Of a stretch of 64,000 nt of DNA, positions 1 to 7,251 are shown piece by piece (position 1 is the first letter of the stretch; each line of letters opens with the position of its first letter). Position numbers and translations under genes: made by a program. Below the pieces are notes generated by a model. That model was not told where the DNA came from, made no database searches, and was given only the letters and a program-made list of their open reading frames with translations. Origin of the DNA: G963701675 sp963701675. Lineage in GTDB: Bacteria > Planctomycetota > Planctomycetia > Gemmatales > Gemmataceae. The stretch covers positions 6,696,001 through 6,760,000 of the forward strand of contig OY969623.1 of assembly GCA_963701675.1 (NCBI GenBank). The letters are read 5' to 3'.

Positions 1-946
1 ACGTCGCCTTGTTGGCTTGAAGGTCGTAACTAAACTTGCCGTCCGTGGTGACAATGAGCTTGGCGCGTTCCGATGGCGGCTTTGCCGTACCGGGTTGCGG
101 TTTCGTTTCGGGTTTGTTCGACATCAAGAAGCCGGCCCCGCCTTCGATCCAATGGTCCATGCGAACGTTGGAGCTTAGCTCGACGCGATCGACGTCCGGC
201 TGTTTGATTCGTCCCGATTTCTTGGTGGGATTCGATTGGTCCGCAGCTTCCTTATCGGCGGCCAGGAACACGTCCATGCGATTGGCCGAAACGGTCGTCG
301 GTTCCGGTTTGGCCTGATGGTCGATGAGCTTCACCGGATCGGAAGTCCAAATGAGCCGACGTGCCTCTTCGTAGTGCACTCGGCCGTGGGTGAACATTTC
401 AAGATCATCGGTCGACTGAATGGTGCCGCGATTATTGACGAGACGCACGTCGTCACGAAGCTCGCCGCCGATGATCTTGCACTTGCTTAGCTCGGCTTGT
501 GATTTGATCGGCTGATCGAGGCGTAAGTACGCTTCCTTGCAGCGGACGCTGTTGATTTCCGGCGGTTCGCCATCGGGCGAAGCCTTCATGATGGCGATAC
601 TGAAGGGCGCCAGCAAAACCCAGTCGTTGTTGGGCGCGGGCATGATTTTGATGTCGTCAACGGCAATGACAAGGCCGCGCGCCGGCATGTCGAGCATGAT
701 AAGCCGATCCAGTTCCGGGCTTCCTTCGCCAAAAGCCTGAGTGAGCTTGATTCGCGCGAAATTGATCCGTGGTTTAATGGGTGCTACTGGCACCCGCGCG
801 TCACCGCTCGGCGGCCAAAAGGCTTCCGGTAGAGGCGTGAGCCCGTCGATGCCGCCGAGACCGAGCACATTGGAGTAAACTTGATAACTGAAGACGAAGA
901 GCGCGAACCCGGCCAGTAACAACAGAACGCGCTTGGATGTCCACAC
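1..946 (-). CDS. LptC/LptA-type LPS export protein, partial
   Basis: An open minus-strand frame enters from the left edge and shows 315 codons; the 3' end is outside the window. I chose the GTG at 946, preceded by a GGGGCGGGG-type ribosome site. The N-terminus has one membrane segment (LLLLAGFALFVFSYQVYSN), followed by a hydrophilic beta-rich region with phrases such as 'RVELSSNVRMDHW'. It begins 21 nt after the kdsC stop. The order kdsD-kdsC-lptC is the classic LPS transport neighbourhood, so I infer an inner-membrane-anchored periplasmic LptC/OstA-like protein. It is already longer than Proteobacterial LptC (about 190 residues), suggesting a larger planctomycete form. Homology was judged from context and topology, not from a diagnostic motif. 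Confidence 0.6.
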   Translation of the reverse strand, partial: MWTSKRVLLLLAGFALFVFSYQVYSNVLGLGGIDGLTPLPEAFWPPSGDARVPVAPIKPRINFARIKLTQAFGEGSPELDRLIMLDMPARGLVIAVDDIKIMPAPNNDWVLLAPFSIAIMKASPDGEPPEINSVRCKEAYLRLDQPIKSQAELSKCKIIGGELRDDVRLVNNRGTIQSTDDLEMFTHGRVHYEEARRLIWTSDPVKLIDHQAKPEPTTVSANRMDVFLAADKEAADQSNPTKKSGRIKQPDVDRVELSSNVRMDHWIEGGAGFLMSNKPETKPQPGTAKPPSERAKLIVTTDGKFSYDLQANKAT

Positions 947-966
947 GGCCCCGCCCCTTGTTCCCG

Positions 967-1497
967 CTATTTCGCCGGCTCGGCGTTTTCAACAAGGCTC
1001 GACCATTTTCCCTGGCATCGCAGGATCAACTCGATGGTTTCTCGAACCGCGCCACGGCCGCCCGGTTGTTGTGTAACGAACTGGGCAACCTTTCGCGCCT
1101 CCGGGCAAGCGTCGGCAACCGCGACGGCCAACCCGCAATTCTTCAGCAGCGACAGATCGGTAAAATCGTCGCCGATGCAACATGCTTGTTCCGGCTTCCA
1201 GCCTCCTGTCGTCAACACGCTCAGGTACACGGCGCGTTTGTCGTCAACGCCTTGGTGAAGTTGCACAATTCCCAGTTCCGCCGCGCGACGTTCGACGGCC
1301 TTCGATCGTCGACCGGTGATGATGACCGTCTGCTTGCCGAGGGAGCGCCACGCCTTCATGCCTGAACCGTCTCGGACGTGGAATTCCTTCGTTTCGGTTC
1401 CGTCGTCCGTGTAGATGATTCGTCCGTCGGTCAGTACACCGTCGACATCTAACACCAATAGCTCGATCGCTCTGCATCGTTCGGCGAGGGTTTTCAC
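967..1497 (-). CDS. kdsC: 3-deoxy-D-manno-octulosonate 8-phosphate phosphatase
   Basis: A 176-residue HAD-superfamily phosphatase of the KdsC type, which hydrolyses KDO-8-phosphate to KDO in lipid A/LPS core synthesis. Visible motifs are DVDGVLTDG at residues 17-25 (D17 nucleophile, D19 acid/base), TGRRS at 61-65 (motif II) and GDDFTDLSL at about 109-117 (metal-binding motif). Length is normal for this cap-less tetrameric family. Its start overlaps the kdsD stop by 4 nt (ATGA), so the two are translationally coupled. Assignment is firm because of the combined sequence signature and the kdsD neighbour. Confidence 0.93.
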   Translation of the reverse strand: MKTLAERCRAIELLVLDVDGVLTDGRIIYTDDGTETKEFHVRDGSGMKAWRSLGKQTVIITGRRSKAVERRAAELGIVQLHQGVDDKRAVYLSVLTTGGWKPEQACCIGDDFTDLSLLKNCGLAVAVADACPEARKVAQFVTQQPGGRGAVRETIELILRCQGKWSSLVENAEPAK

Positions 1498-2540
1498 GCC
1501 ACTCGTGCCCTCCGATCCGCATCATCGGCCGGCAGAAAGGCAATGACGTCGGTAATGTCGATCAATCCGATGGGCTTGCCGGTCGAGTCAACCACTGGAA
1601 GCTCGCTGATCTTGTGTCGCTGCAGAAGTTCGACGGCGTCGACCACGGGCGAATCCGGTGAAACGGTATGCGGATTGGCCGTCATGACCTCGCGGATGGG
1701 ACGATCGAGCGAATCATCCCGTCGTTGTTCAATAAGCCGCGCGAGATCGCTGTCGGTAAATAGCCCACACAATGTGCCGGCGACGTCCGTCAACATGACG
1801 GCGCCGGTGCGCCGGCCAGCCCGGCATGCCTGAGCGAAAACCGCGCGCACGGTGTCTTCGCACCCTGCCACACGTAATGCCGCCCCACGCCGCATCACTG
1901 CATCTACCCGTAACAACTTTCGGCCCAGACTGCCCGCTGGGTGAAAGCGTGCGAAATCCTCGTGGGTGAAGTTTCGCATCCGGCTGAGCACGAATGCCAG
2001 GGCGTCGCCGAGGGCAATCGTCAAAGTCGTACTGGTGCTTGGCGCCAAACCGAGAGGGCACGCCTCGGCCAACGGGCCAATGAGCAGCACCACCGCGGCT
2101 TGCTTCGCCAGCGTGCTTTGTCGATTGCCGGTCAGGGCGATCACAGCCCGCGTGCAGCGCTTGAGCGGGCGAATCAAACGCACGATCTCTTCGCTCTCGC
2201 CGCTGTACGACAACACGACGGCCACATCGTCCGGGTGCACCATTCCCAAGTCGCCATGCACCGCCCGTGTTGGATCGAGAAAGTAGGAGCGCGTCCCCGT
2301 GGAATTGAGCGTGCCGGCAATCTTCTGTCCGACATCGGCGGACTTCCCGGTTCCCGTCACCGCGACTCGGCCTCGGCATTGAAAGATCAAGTCGACCGCA
2401 TCAAGAAATGTGCCGTCGAGTCGTGCGGCCAATTGATCAAGGGCAGCGGCCTCGGCTCGAATGATCTCGCGAGCATGGGTGATTCGTTCGTCGTCGCACC
2501 TTCCGCGCGGTGAATCGGGAAATGGGAGCGTGCCGTTCAT
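1494..2540 (-). CDS. kdsD: D-arabinose 5-phosphate isomerase (KpsF/GutQ family)
   Basis: A 348-residue protein with an N-terminal SIS domain (about 40-190; TGTGKSADVGQKIAGTLNSTG, HGDLGMV, SYSGESEEI) followed by two CBS domains (about 215-340, ending 'DSTGKPIGLIDITDVI'). The family converts ribulose 5-phosphate to arabinose 5-phosphate, the KDO precursor. It is the first gene of the kdsD-kdsC-lptC-like operon and overlaps kdsC by 4 nt. A planctomycete making KDO implies an LPS-bearing outer membrane. Length is slightly above the usual 320-330 because of an extended N-terminus. Confidence 0.93.
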   Translation of the reverse strand: MNGTLPFPDSPRGRCDDERITHAREIIRAEAAALDQLAARLDGTFLDAVDLIFQCRGRVAVTGTGKSADVGQKIAGTLNSTGTRSYFLDPTRAVHGDLGMVHPDDVAVVLSYSGESEEIVRLIRPLKRCTRAVIALTGNRQSTLAKQAAVVLLIGPLAEACPLGLAPSTSTTLTIALGDALAFVLSRMRNFTHEDFARFHPAGSLGRKLLRVDAVMRRGAALRVAGCEDTVRAVFAQACRAGRRTGAVMLTDVAGTLCGLFTDSDLARLIEQRRDDSLDRPIREVMTANPHTVSPDSPVVDAVELLQRHKISELPVVDSTGKPIGLIDITDVIAFLPADDADRRARVA

Positions 2541-2727
2541 AGAGCGTCCTTGCTACCCGCGACGTAAGTCGGTAGAACACAGCGACTATAACCGCCCAAC
2601 GAGGAAATGCAATCGCAGCATGACCAGCCCAGCCGCCTTGCCTAAACTCACTAGTCTCCCGTGTCGATGGCCGACACACCGATGACTATTTTTCGTATAC
2701 TCACTCCATTCAACATTTATGCAGGTC

Positions 2728-2774
2728 CATTTAGCCACTGAGGCTGCGCGGCGCGTCAGTCGGTCGGCTAAATG
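2728..2774 (+). promoter_or_regulatory. Inverted repeat in the fae leader
   Basis: Perfect 9-nt arms (CATTTAGCC at 2728-2736 and GGCTAAATG at 2766-2774) enclose a GC-rich loop that has its own ACTGA/TCAGT inner pairing. The structure ends 8 nt before the fae ribosome site, so it could be an operator or an RNA leader. A TATACT box at 2696-2701 may be the -10 element upstream. Function is inference. Confidence 0.4.
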
Positions 2775-2795
2775 CAGATGCAGGAGAAACACCCT

Positions 2796-3290
2796 ATGTC
2801 TATGTACGTTGGCGAAGCTCTGGCGGGTGGCGGCGACGAAGTGGCCCATATCAATTTGCTGATCGGGTCGAAGGACGGTCCCGTGGGAACGGCATTCGCA
2901 ACGGCTTTGGCCCATCAGAGTCAGGGCCATTCGAACTTGCTAGCGGTCCTCGAACCCAACCTCCCATGCAAACCGGCCACCGTCCTAATCACGAAGGTGA
3001 CCATCAAGGACATGAGACAGGCGCTACAAATGTTCGGTCCAGCGCAGAAGGCGGTCGCCAAGGCCGTCGCCGATTCCGTTGGCAGCGTCATTCCGAAAGA
3101 TCAGGCCGAGCATCTCGTCATCGTCTGCGGCGTATTCATCGCGCCGACGGCAAAGGACGACGTGAAGATTTACGATTACAACTACGAGGCGACGAAGCTG
3201 GCCATTCAACGGGCCATGCGCGGCGAGCCGAAGATCGACGAGATTCTCGACAAGAAAGAAAAGGCCAAGCACCCGTTTTCGCCGAAGTAG
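2796..3290 (+). CDS. fae: Formaldehyde-activating enzyme
   Basis: A 164-residue protein that condenses formaldehyde with tetrahydromethanopterin in the cytoplasm. It closely resembles methylotroph Fae along its whole length: YVGEALAGGGDEVAHINLLIG at the N-terminus (with the His that family knowledge identifies as catalytic), LAVLEPNLPCKPATV, KVTIKDMRQALQMFGPAQ and IYDYNYEATKLAIQRA. I preferred ATG 2796 to an in-frame ATG at 2772 because AGGAG lies 9 nt upstream. It is followed after 9 nt by the dehydrogenase that uses its product. This H4MPT-linked route in planctomycetes is thought to serve formaldehyde detoxification. Confidence 0.95.
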   Translation: MSMYVGEALAGGGDEVAHINLLIGSKDGPVGTAFATALAHQSQGHSNLLAVLEPNLPCKPATVLITKVTIKDMRQALQMFGPAQKAVAKAVADSVGSVIPKDQAEHLVIVCGVFIAPTAKDDVKIYDYNYEATKLAIQRAMRGEPKIDEILDKKEKAKHPFSPK

Positions 3291-3299
3291 CTGTTGCCG

Positions 3300-4172
3300 A
3301 TGGCCGACAAGCGCACGATCCTGATCCAGCTCGACAGCGATCCGCAACCAAGCAGCTTTGACCGGATTGTCGCTTTCGACGCCGGGGCGGATGAGGTGTT
3401 GAGTTACGGCGCCGTGAAGGTCGAACAGGTGCGCGACCTGGTTCACGGCGCGATCTTCACGCGCGGCCCGAAAGATCTGAAGCACACCGCCATCTTCATC
3501 GGGGGCAGCGACGTATCCGTCGGCGAACGCCTTTTGGAAGAAGTCAAGCGACACCTGATCCCACAATTCGGACTCCGCGTTTCGGTCCTCCTCGACGCAA
3601 ATGGCGCCAACACGACGGCAGCCGCCGCGGTTCGTGCGGCAGGGCGCCACCTCGATCTGCCGAATGTTCCGGCCGTGGTGCTGGGCGGCACGGGGCCCGT
3701 TGGGCAGCGCGTGGTTCGACTCCTCGCGCGGCAGGGAACATCGGTGCGCGTCGGCTCCCGTCAGCGCTCCCGCGCCGAAGCCGTCTGCCACGCCATTCGA
3801 GAAAAGGTTGCGAACGCCCGGCTTGAACCGTTCGCCACGGGAACTGCCGAGGAACTGACGGACGCCTTACAGGGCCAGGCGCTCGTGGTCGCTGCCGGCG
3901 CCGCCGGCGCCGTTCTGCTGCCCGCCGATGTTCGAGCACGGTGCCCCGATCTTCGCGTAGGCATCGACTTGAATGCCGTGCCACCGCTCGGCATCGAAGG
4001 CGTGGAAGTCACCGACAAGGCTTCGGATCACGACGCCGTCATTTGTTACGGCGCGGTCGGCGTCGGCGACACCAAGATGAAGATTCACAAAGCCGCCATC
4101 GCGCGCTTGTTCGAGAGCAACGACCAGGTGTTGGATGCGGAGGAAGTGTACGCTTTGGCGGAGCGGCTGTGA
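3300..4172 (+). CDS. mtdC: Methylene-tetrahydromethanopterin dehydrogenase (MtdB/MtdC type)
   Basis: About 290 residues. It oxidises methylene-H4MPT to methenyl-H4MPT with NAD(P)+. Visible signatures are AIFTRGPKDLKHTAIFIGG, a Rossmann stretch VVLGGTGPVGQRVVRLLA at about 125-142, and GIDLNAVPPLGIEGVE near 225. It sits 9 nt after fae and is almost certainly cotranscribed with it. I used the ATG at 3300; a TTG six bases upstream is possible. MtdB and MtdC are homologous and differ in cofactor use; I chose MtdC because that form was described from planctomycetes, but the cofactor cannot be read from sequence here. Confidence 0.88.
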   Translation: MADKRTILIQLDSDPQPSSFDRIVAFDAGADEVLSYGAVKVEQVRDLVHGAIFTRGPKDLKHTAIFIGGSDVSVGERLLEEVKRHLIPQFGLRVSVLLDANGANTTAAAAVRAAGRHLDLPNVPAVVLGGTGPVGQRVVRLLARQGTSVRVGSRQRSRAEAVCHAIREKVANARLEPFATGTAEELTDALQGQALVVAAGAAGAVLLPADVRARCPDLRVGIDLNAVPPLGIEGVEVTDKASDHDAVICYGAVGVGDTKMKIHKAAIARLFESNDQVLDAEEVYALAERL

Positions 4173-4210
4173 CGGCAATCACCGTCAGCTGTTGGGCACG
4201 GTCACGGGTG

Positions 4211-4302
4211 TTGGGGCACGGTCTCCTGACCGTGCCCCGTGGACCGACCGAAGGTCTCCTGTTGCGTGAGGGATACCTGCGGTCGGTCCTCCGGCGGGGT
4301 CA
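4211..4302 (+). repeat. 92-bp structured dispersed repeat, copy 1
   Basis: Matches 6742-6833 without gaps at 82 of 92 positions. It contains two nested palindromes: GGGGCACGGTC/GACCGTGCCCC around a 4-nt loop, and GACCGACCG/CGGTCGGTC flanking the central segment. It lies only 3 bp beyond the stop codon of the neighbouring minus-strand SBBP gene and could act as a terminator for both convergent genes. It looks like a REP/MITE-type non-coding element; no transposase is nearby. Confidence 0.8.
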
Positions 4303-4305
4303 TTT

Positions 4306-7026
4306 TCACGGTACGGGCACCACTGGACTCGGTTGTACGGGGGCCCGGCATGCGCGCTTGCCGAACTTAGTTACGAAGCCGGTTCCGGATCCATCGTAGA
4401 TCGTGTCAAAGGCACCCGCCGTCGTCGGGAAGTTGCTCGAACTAGTTGAACCGCTGACGAAGGTGTTGGCGATAGCGTCCATGGCGATCCCGTAAGCTTT
4501 ATCGAAGCTGGATCCGCCGAGGTAGGTGGAATCGACGAGTGCGGCGCCGGTTGCGCTGAGCTTCGTGACGAAGGCATCCTCGCTCCCGTTATAGCTAACG
4601 TCGAAGGCACACGCTGTCGTCGGGAAGTTGTTCGAAAGAGTACGCCCGACAACATGGGCGTGACCGGCGGCGTCCACGGCTATCCCGAAAGTCTCGTCTT
4701 CGCCGTTTCCACCGAGATAGGTGGAATAAACGAGCGCCGACCCGGCGGAGTTGAGCTTCGTAACAAAGGAATCGCCGAAGCCCCCGTTGTAGCTCGTGTC
4801 GAAGGCGCCTGCCGTGGTCGGGAAGTCAAAAGTATCCCCGCTGACGTAGGCGTTTCCGGCGGAATCCACGGCTATTACGCTAGCGTCGTCGCTGCTAAAT
4901 CCGCCGAGGTAGGTAGAGTAGACGAGCGCCGACCCGGCGGCGTTCAGCTTCGTGACGAAGGCATCGGTACTGCCCCCATTGGGGCTCGTGTCGAAGGCGC
5001 CCGCCGTCGTCGGAAAGCTACCCCCAGTTGATCCGCTAGCGTAAGCGTTCCCGGCGGAATCCACGGCTATCCCTTTGCCGAGGTCGTCGCCAGATCCCCC
5101 GAGGTACGTGGAGTAGACGAGGGCGGACCCCGCAGCATTCACCTTCGTGACGAAAGCATCGTTGGGCCCACCGTTATAGGTGGTGTCGAAGGCGCCGGCC
5201 GTCGTCGGGATACCCGAATTAGTAAAGCCGCTGACGTAGGCGTTGCCTGAGGAATCTAGAGCGATGCCGCCATTCGCGAACTCGGTGCCGCCCCCTCCGA
5301 GGTACGTAGAGTAGTCGAGCGCAGAGCCGGCGGCGTTGAGCTTTGTGATGAAGACGTCGCGGTCACCATTATGACTTGTGTCGAAGGCGCCGGCCGTCGT
5401 CGGGAAGTCGGTCGACTTAGAATCCCCGCTGATGTAGGCGTTGCCGACGGAGTCGACGGCTATGCCGCTTGGAGCATCAAGAGCGGATCCGCCGAGGTAG
5501 GTGGCGTAGACGAGGGCGGACCCGGTGGCGTTGAGCTTCGCAACAGTGGTGTCGAAACCCCCGTTGTAGGTCGTGTCGAAGGCGCCCGCCGTCGCCGGGA
5601 AGTCGGTGGAACTGGCACCTCCAATGACGTAGGCGTTGCCGGCGGAGTCGACGGCTAGCCCTGTGCCTCCGACGAAATATGTTGAGTAGCCCAGCACCAG
5701 CGGATCGATCACCAACGGCTGCGTCGAGTCGTAGGCGCCGACTTCGAAGCGCACGCCCGTCCCATCCAGCACATACCGGCTCGCGATTTCCTGTCGGTTG
5801 CCGACTTGTTGCTGATACGTCAACGGCTTCTGCTGCACCACATCACCCGCCGCCGTGTGCAACACCAGATTGCCTTGCGGATCGACCTCCACGCCATCGG
5901 CGCCGGCGAAATTCAGCGCGATCACATTCGGGTCGGCCCCCGGCGCCACGATGAAGTCGTACTCCAACGCGCCGTTGTTGCCGTAGTACACCAGATCGAT
6001 TCCGGGATAAACGTCCTGGTATTCCACACGGCCGAAGGTGGCGATGCTGGCATGCCATTGCGACGGATCGTTGCCGATGAAGTAGTTGACGATGCCGGGC
6101 AGCGAGTTAACACCCGCCGCTCGCCCGGCTGGATTGGCGCCGACGATCTCCATGTATACCGCAATCACGGGCGAGCGGGGCGTGTCAACGCCCTGAAGAC
6201 TCGCGTCCAGGGCGTTAAGACGCCCCGCTCGCCAGTCTGCTGATTCCGGATTCTGACTTCCGGATTCTGAGTTCTGCACCGCAAATACAGCCGCGGTCGC
6301 CGTCAAGAACGTCGTCATGCCGCCGGTGCGGGTGACGAAATCGACGCGATCGTCAAACTGGCCGACATTCTGCTCGAAGCTCAACGGCAACCCGCCGTAG
6401 TTCTCGGCGATCGTTTGCTTCTGTGTCTCGGATACGGTGCTCTCAGCGCTCGTGTGACTGTCCGTCCCCAGCCCGAGGGGAACCGCCGGCGGTCCAGCTT
6501 CCGACCGCACCACCGAAGCACGGGCGAGGGCACGGCTGTGGGTGGAAGCGGTCGTAGTCAAAGCCGAGGCATCAACGCTCTCACCGCGGCGGGTCACCAC
6601 GCCGTTGTCAGTACGCTGGCGCACCGGCCGCGAGCGCGGGCTGGCGCCCAGAGGATCTGCCAGGGCAGCGTCTGCGAACAGCGCCGCTTGGAGTAGCTGG
6701 TCAGGGTGAGCCATCGTGTCCAGTGTCGACGCGGGCTGCAGTTGGGGCACGGTCTCGTGACCGTGCCACGGCGACTGACCGAACGTCTCCTGTTGCGTAA
6801 AGGAGACCTGCGGTCGGTCCTGCGGCGGGGTCAGGAGACCCGCGCCGAGCTGTGGGACACCCGCGCCGAGCGCGCGGAGGCCTGCGCCGAGTCCGGGCTC
6901 ACGGTCCTGCGACAACAGGCCCGTCTCGACGAGGCCGGTCGTGAACCACGAACCGGGCTGTATCCGACTTTCAAGGAGATGGACATTCAAGCGCGTACGA
7001 TTGAGCCAATGGTGATTGTGAGCCAT
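4306..7026 (-). CDS. SBBP-repeat beta-propeller surface protein
   Basis: A 906-residue secreted or surface protein. The N-terminus has the planctomycete extracellular motif (RLNVHLLESRIQPGSW). Residues about 200-440 hold the domain that usually precedes SBBP repeats (LPLSFEQNVGQFD, GNDPSQWHASIATFGRVEYQ, GIDLVYYGNNGALEYDFIV). The remainder is about eight roughly 50-60-residue repeats of the form 'AVDSAGNAYVSG..DFPTTAGAFDT..NGG..DAFVTKLNAAGSALVYSTYLGG'. I chose ATG 7026 (GGAGG 8 nt upstream) over an in-frame ATG at 7104. The reading frame runs straight through two palindromic repeats (6170-6233 and 6742-6833), and a LGAG-rich stretch near residue 50 comes from a degenerate tandem repeat. Ligand unknown. 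Confidence 0.85.
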   Translation of the reverse strand: MAHNHHWLNRTRLNVHLLESRIQPGSWFTTGLVETGLLSQDREPGLGAGLRALGAGVPQLGAGLLTPPQDRPQVSFTQQETFGQSPWHGHETVPQLQPASTLDTMAHPDQLLQAALFADAALADPLGASPRSRPVRQRTDNGVVTRRGESVDASALTTTASTHSRALARASVVRSEAGPPAVPLGLGTDSHTSAESTVSETQKQTIAENYGGLPLSFEQNVGQFDDRVDFVTRTGGMTTFLTATAAVFAVQNSESGSQNPESADWRAGRLNALDASLQGVDTPRSPVIAVYMEIVGANPAGRAAGVNSLPGIVNYFIGNDPSQWHASIATFGRVEYQDVYPGIDLVYYGNNGALEYDFIVAPGADPNVIALNFAGADGVEVDPQGNLVLHTAAGDVVQQKPLTYQQQVGNRQEIASRYVLDGTGVRFEVGAYDSTQPLVIDPLVLGYSTYFVGGTGLAVDSAGNAYVIGGASSTDFPATAGAFDTTYNGGFDTTVAKLNATGSALVYATYLGGSALDAPSGIAVDSVGNAYISGDSKSTDFPTTAGAFDTSHNGDRDVFITKLNAAGSALDYSTYLGGGGTEFANGGIALDSSGNAYVSGFTNSGIPTTAGAFDTTYNGGPNDAFVTKVNAAGSALVYSTYLGGSGDDLGKGIAVDSAGNAYASGSTGGSFPTTAGAFDTSPNGGSTDAFVTKLNAAGSALVYSTYLGGFSSDDASVIAVDSAGNAYVSGDTFDFPTTAGAFDTSYNGGFGDSFVTKLNSAGSALVYSTYLGGNGEDETFGIAVDAAGHAHVVGRTLSNNFPTTACAFDVSYNGSEDAFVTKLSATGAALVDSTYLGGSSFDKAYGIAMDAIANTFVSGSTSSSNFPTTAGAFDTIYDGSGTGFVTKFGKRACRAPVQPSPVVPVP
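6170..6233. repeat. Long palindrome inside the SBBP gene
   Basis: Two 26-nt arms (6170-6195 and 6208-6233) are reverse complements with two mismatches, separated by 12 nt. The left arm begins GGCGAGCGGGGCGT. It is translated in frame as 'WRAGRLNALDASLQGVDTPRSPV', between the N-terminal linker and the conserved domain. Probably an inserted REP-like element tolerated in a linker. Confidence 0.8.
6742..6833 (+). repeat. 92-bp structured dispersed repeat, copy 2, inside the SBBP gene
   Basis: Same orientation and length as copy 1 (4211-4302), 89 per cent identical. Read on the minus strand it stays open and encodes 'TPPQDRPQVSFTQQETFGQS' near the N-terminus of the SBBP protein. Its first palindrome is degraded by a few substitutions compared with copy 1. 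Confidence 0.8.
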
Positions 7027-7071
7027 TCGACAACCTCCGAACGTATCAATTGACACGGTGACCTTCTCGCA

Positions 7072-7128
7072 TCCTCCCTCACGCTTCGGGTTAGTGTAAT
7101 TCATACCAACCCGAAGCGTGAGCGAGGA
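7072..7128. repeat. Inverted repeat upstream of the SBBP gene
   Basis: 21-nt arms (7072-7092 and 7108-7128) with one mismatch and a 15-nt loop; the right arm reads AACCCGAAGCGTGAGCGAGG. It lies 46 nt upstream of the SBBP start codon, so it may be part of the leader or an upstream terminator. Its style matches the other palindromes of this locus but its sequence differs. Confidence 0.75.
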
Positions 7129-7251
7129 AACTGACCCACGACCGAGTCTTCGCTATTGACGGCGATTTTCCGGTCGCGGGGTCACCATGTCAAACAAAAA
7201 GCGCGGAATGTTACGTCGGCGAGTGAGCTCACTCTCAATAAACCGGTCTCG

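Noticed and set aside
937..1365. Plus-strand 142-codon frame opposite kdsC
   Set aside because: Antisense shadow of kdsC; no family resemblance.
3024..3791. Minus-strand 255-codon frame opposite fae/mtdC
   Set aside because: Shadow of the two clear plus-strand enzymes, caused by GC-rich codon use.
4600..5700. Tandem DNA repeats in the SBBP gene as satellite DNA
   Set aside because: Period matches the protein beta-propeller repeat of about 56 residues; normal for the family.
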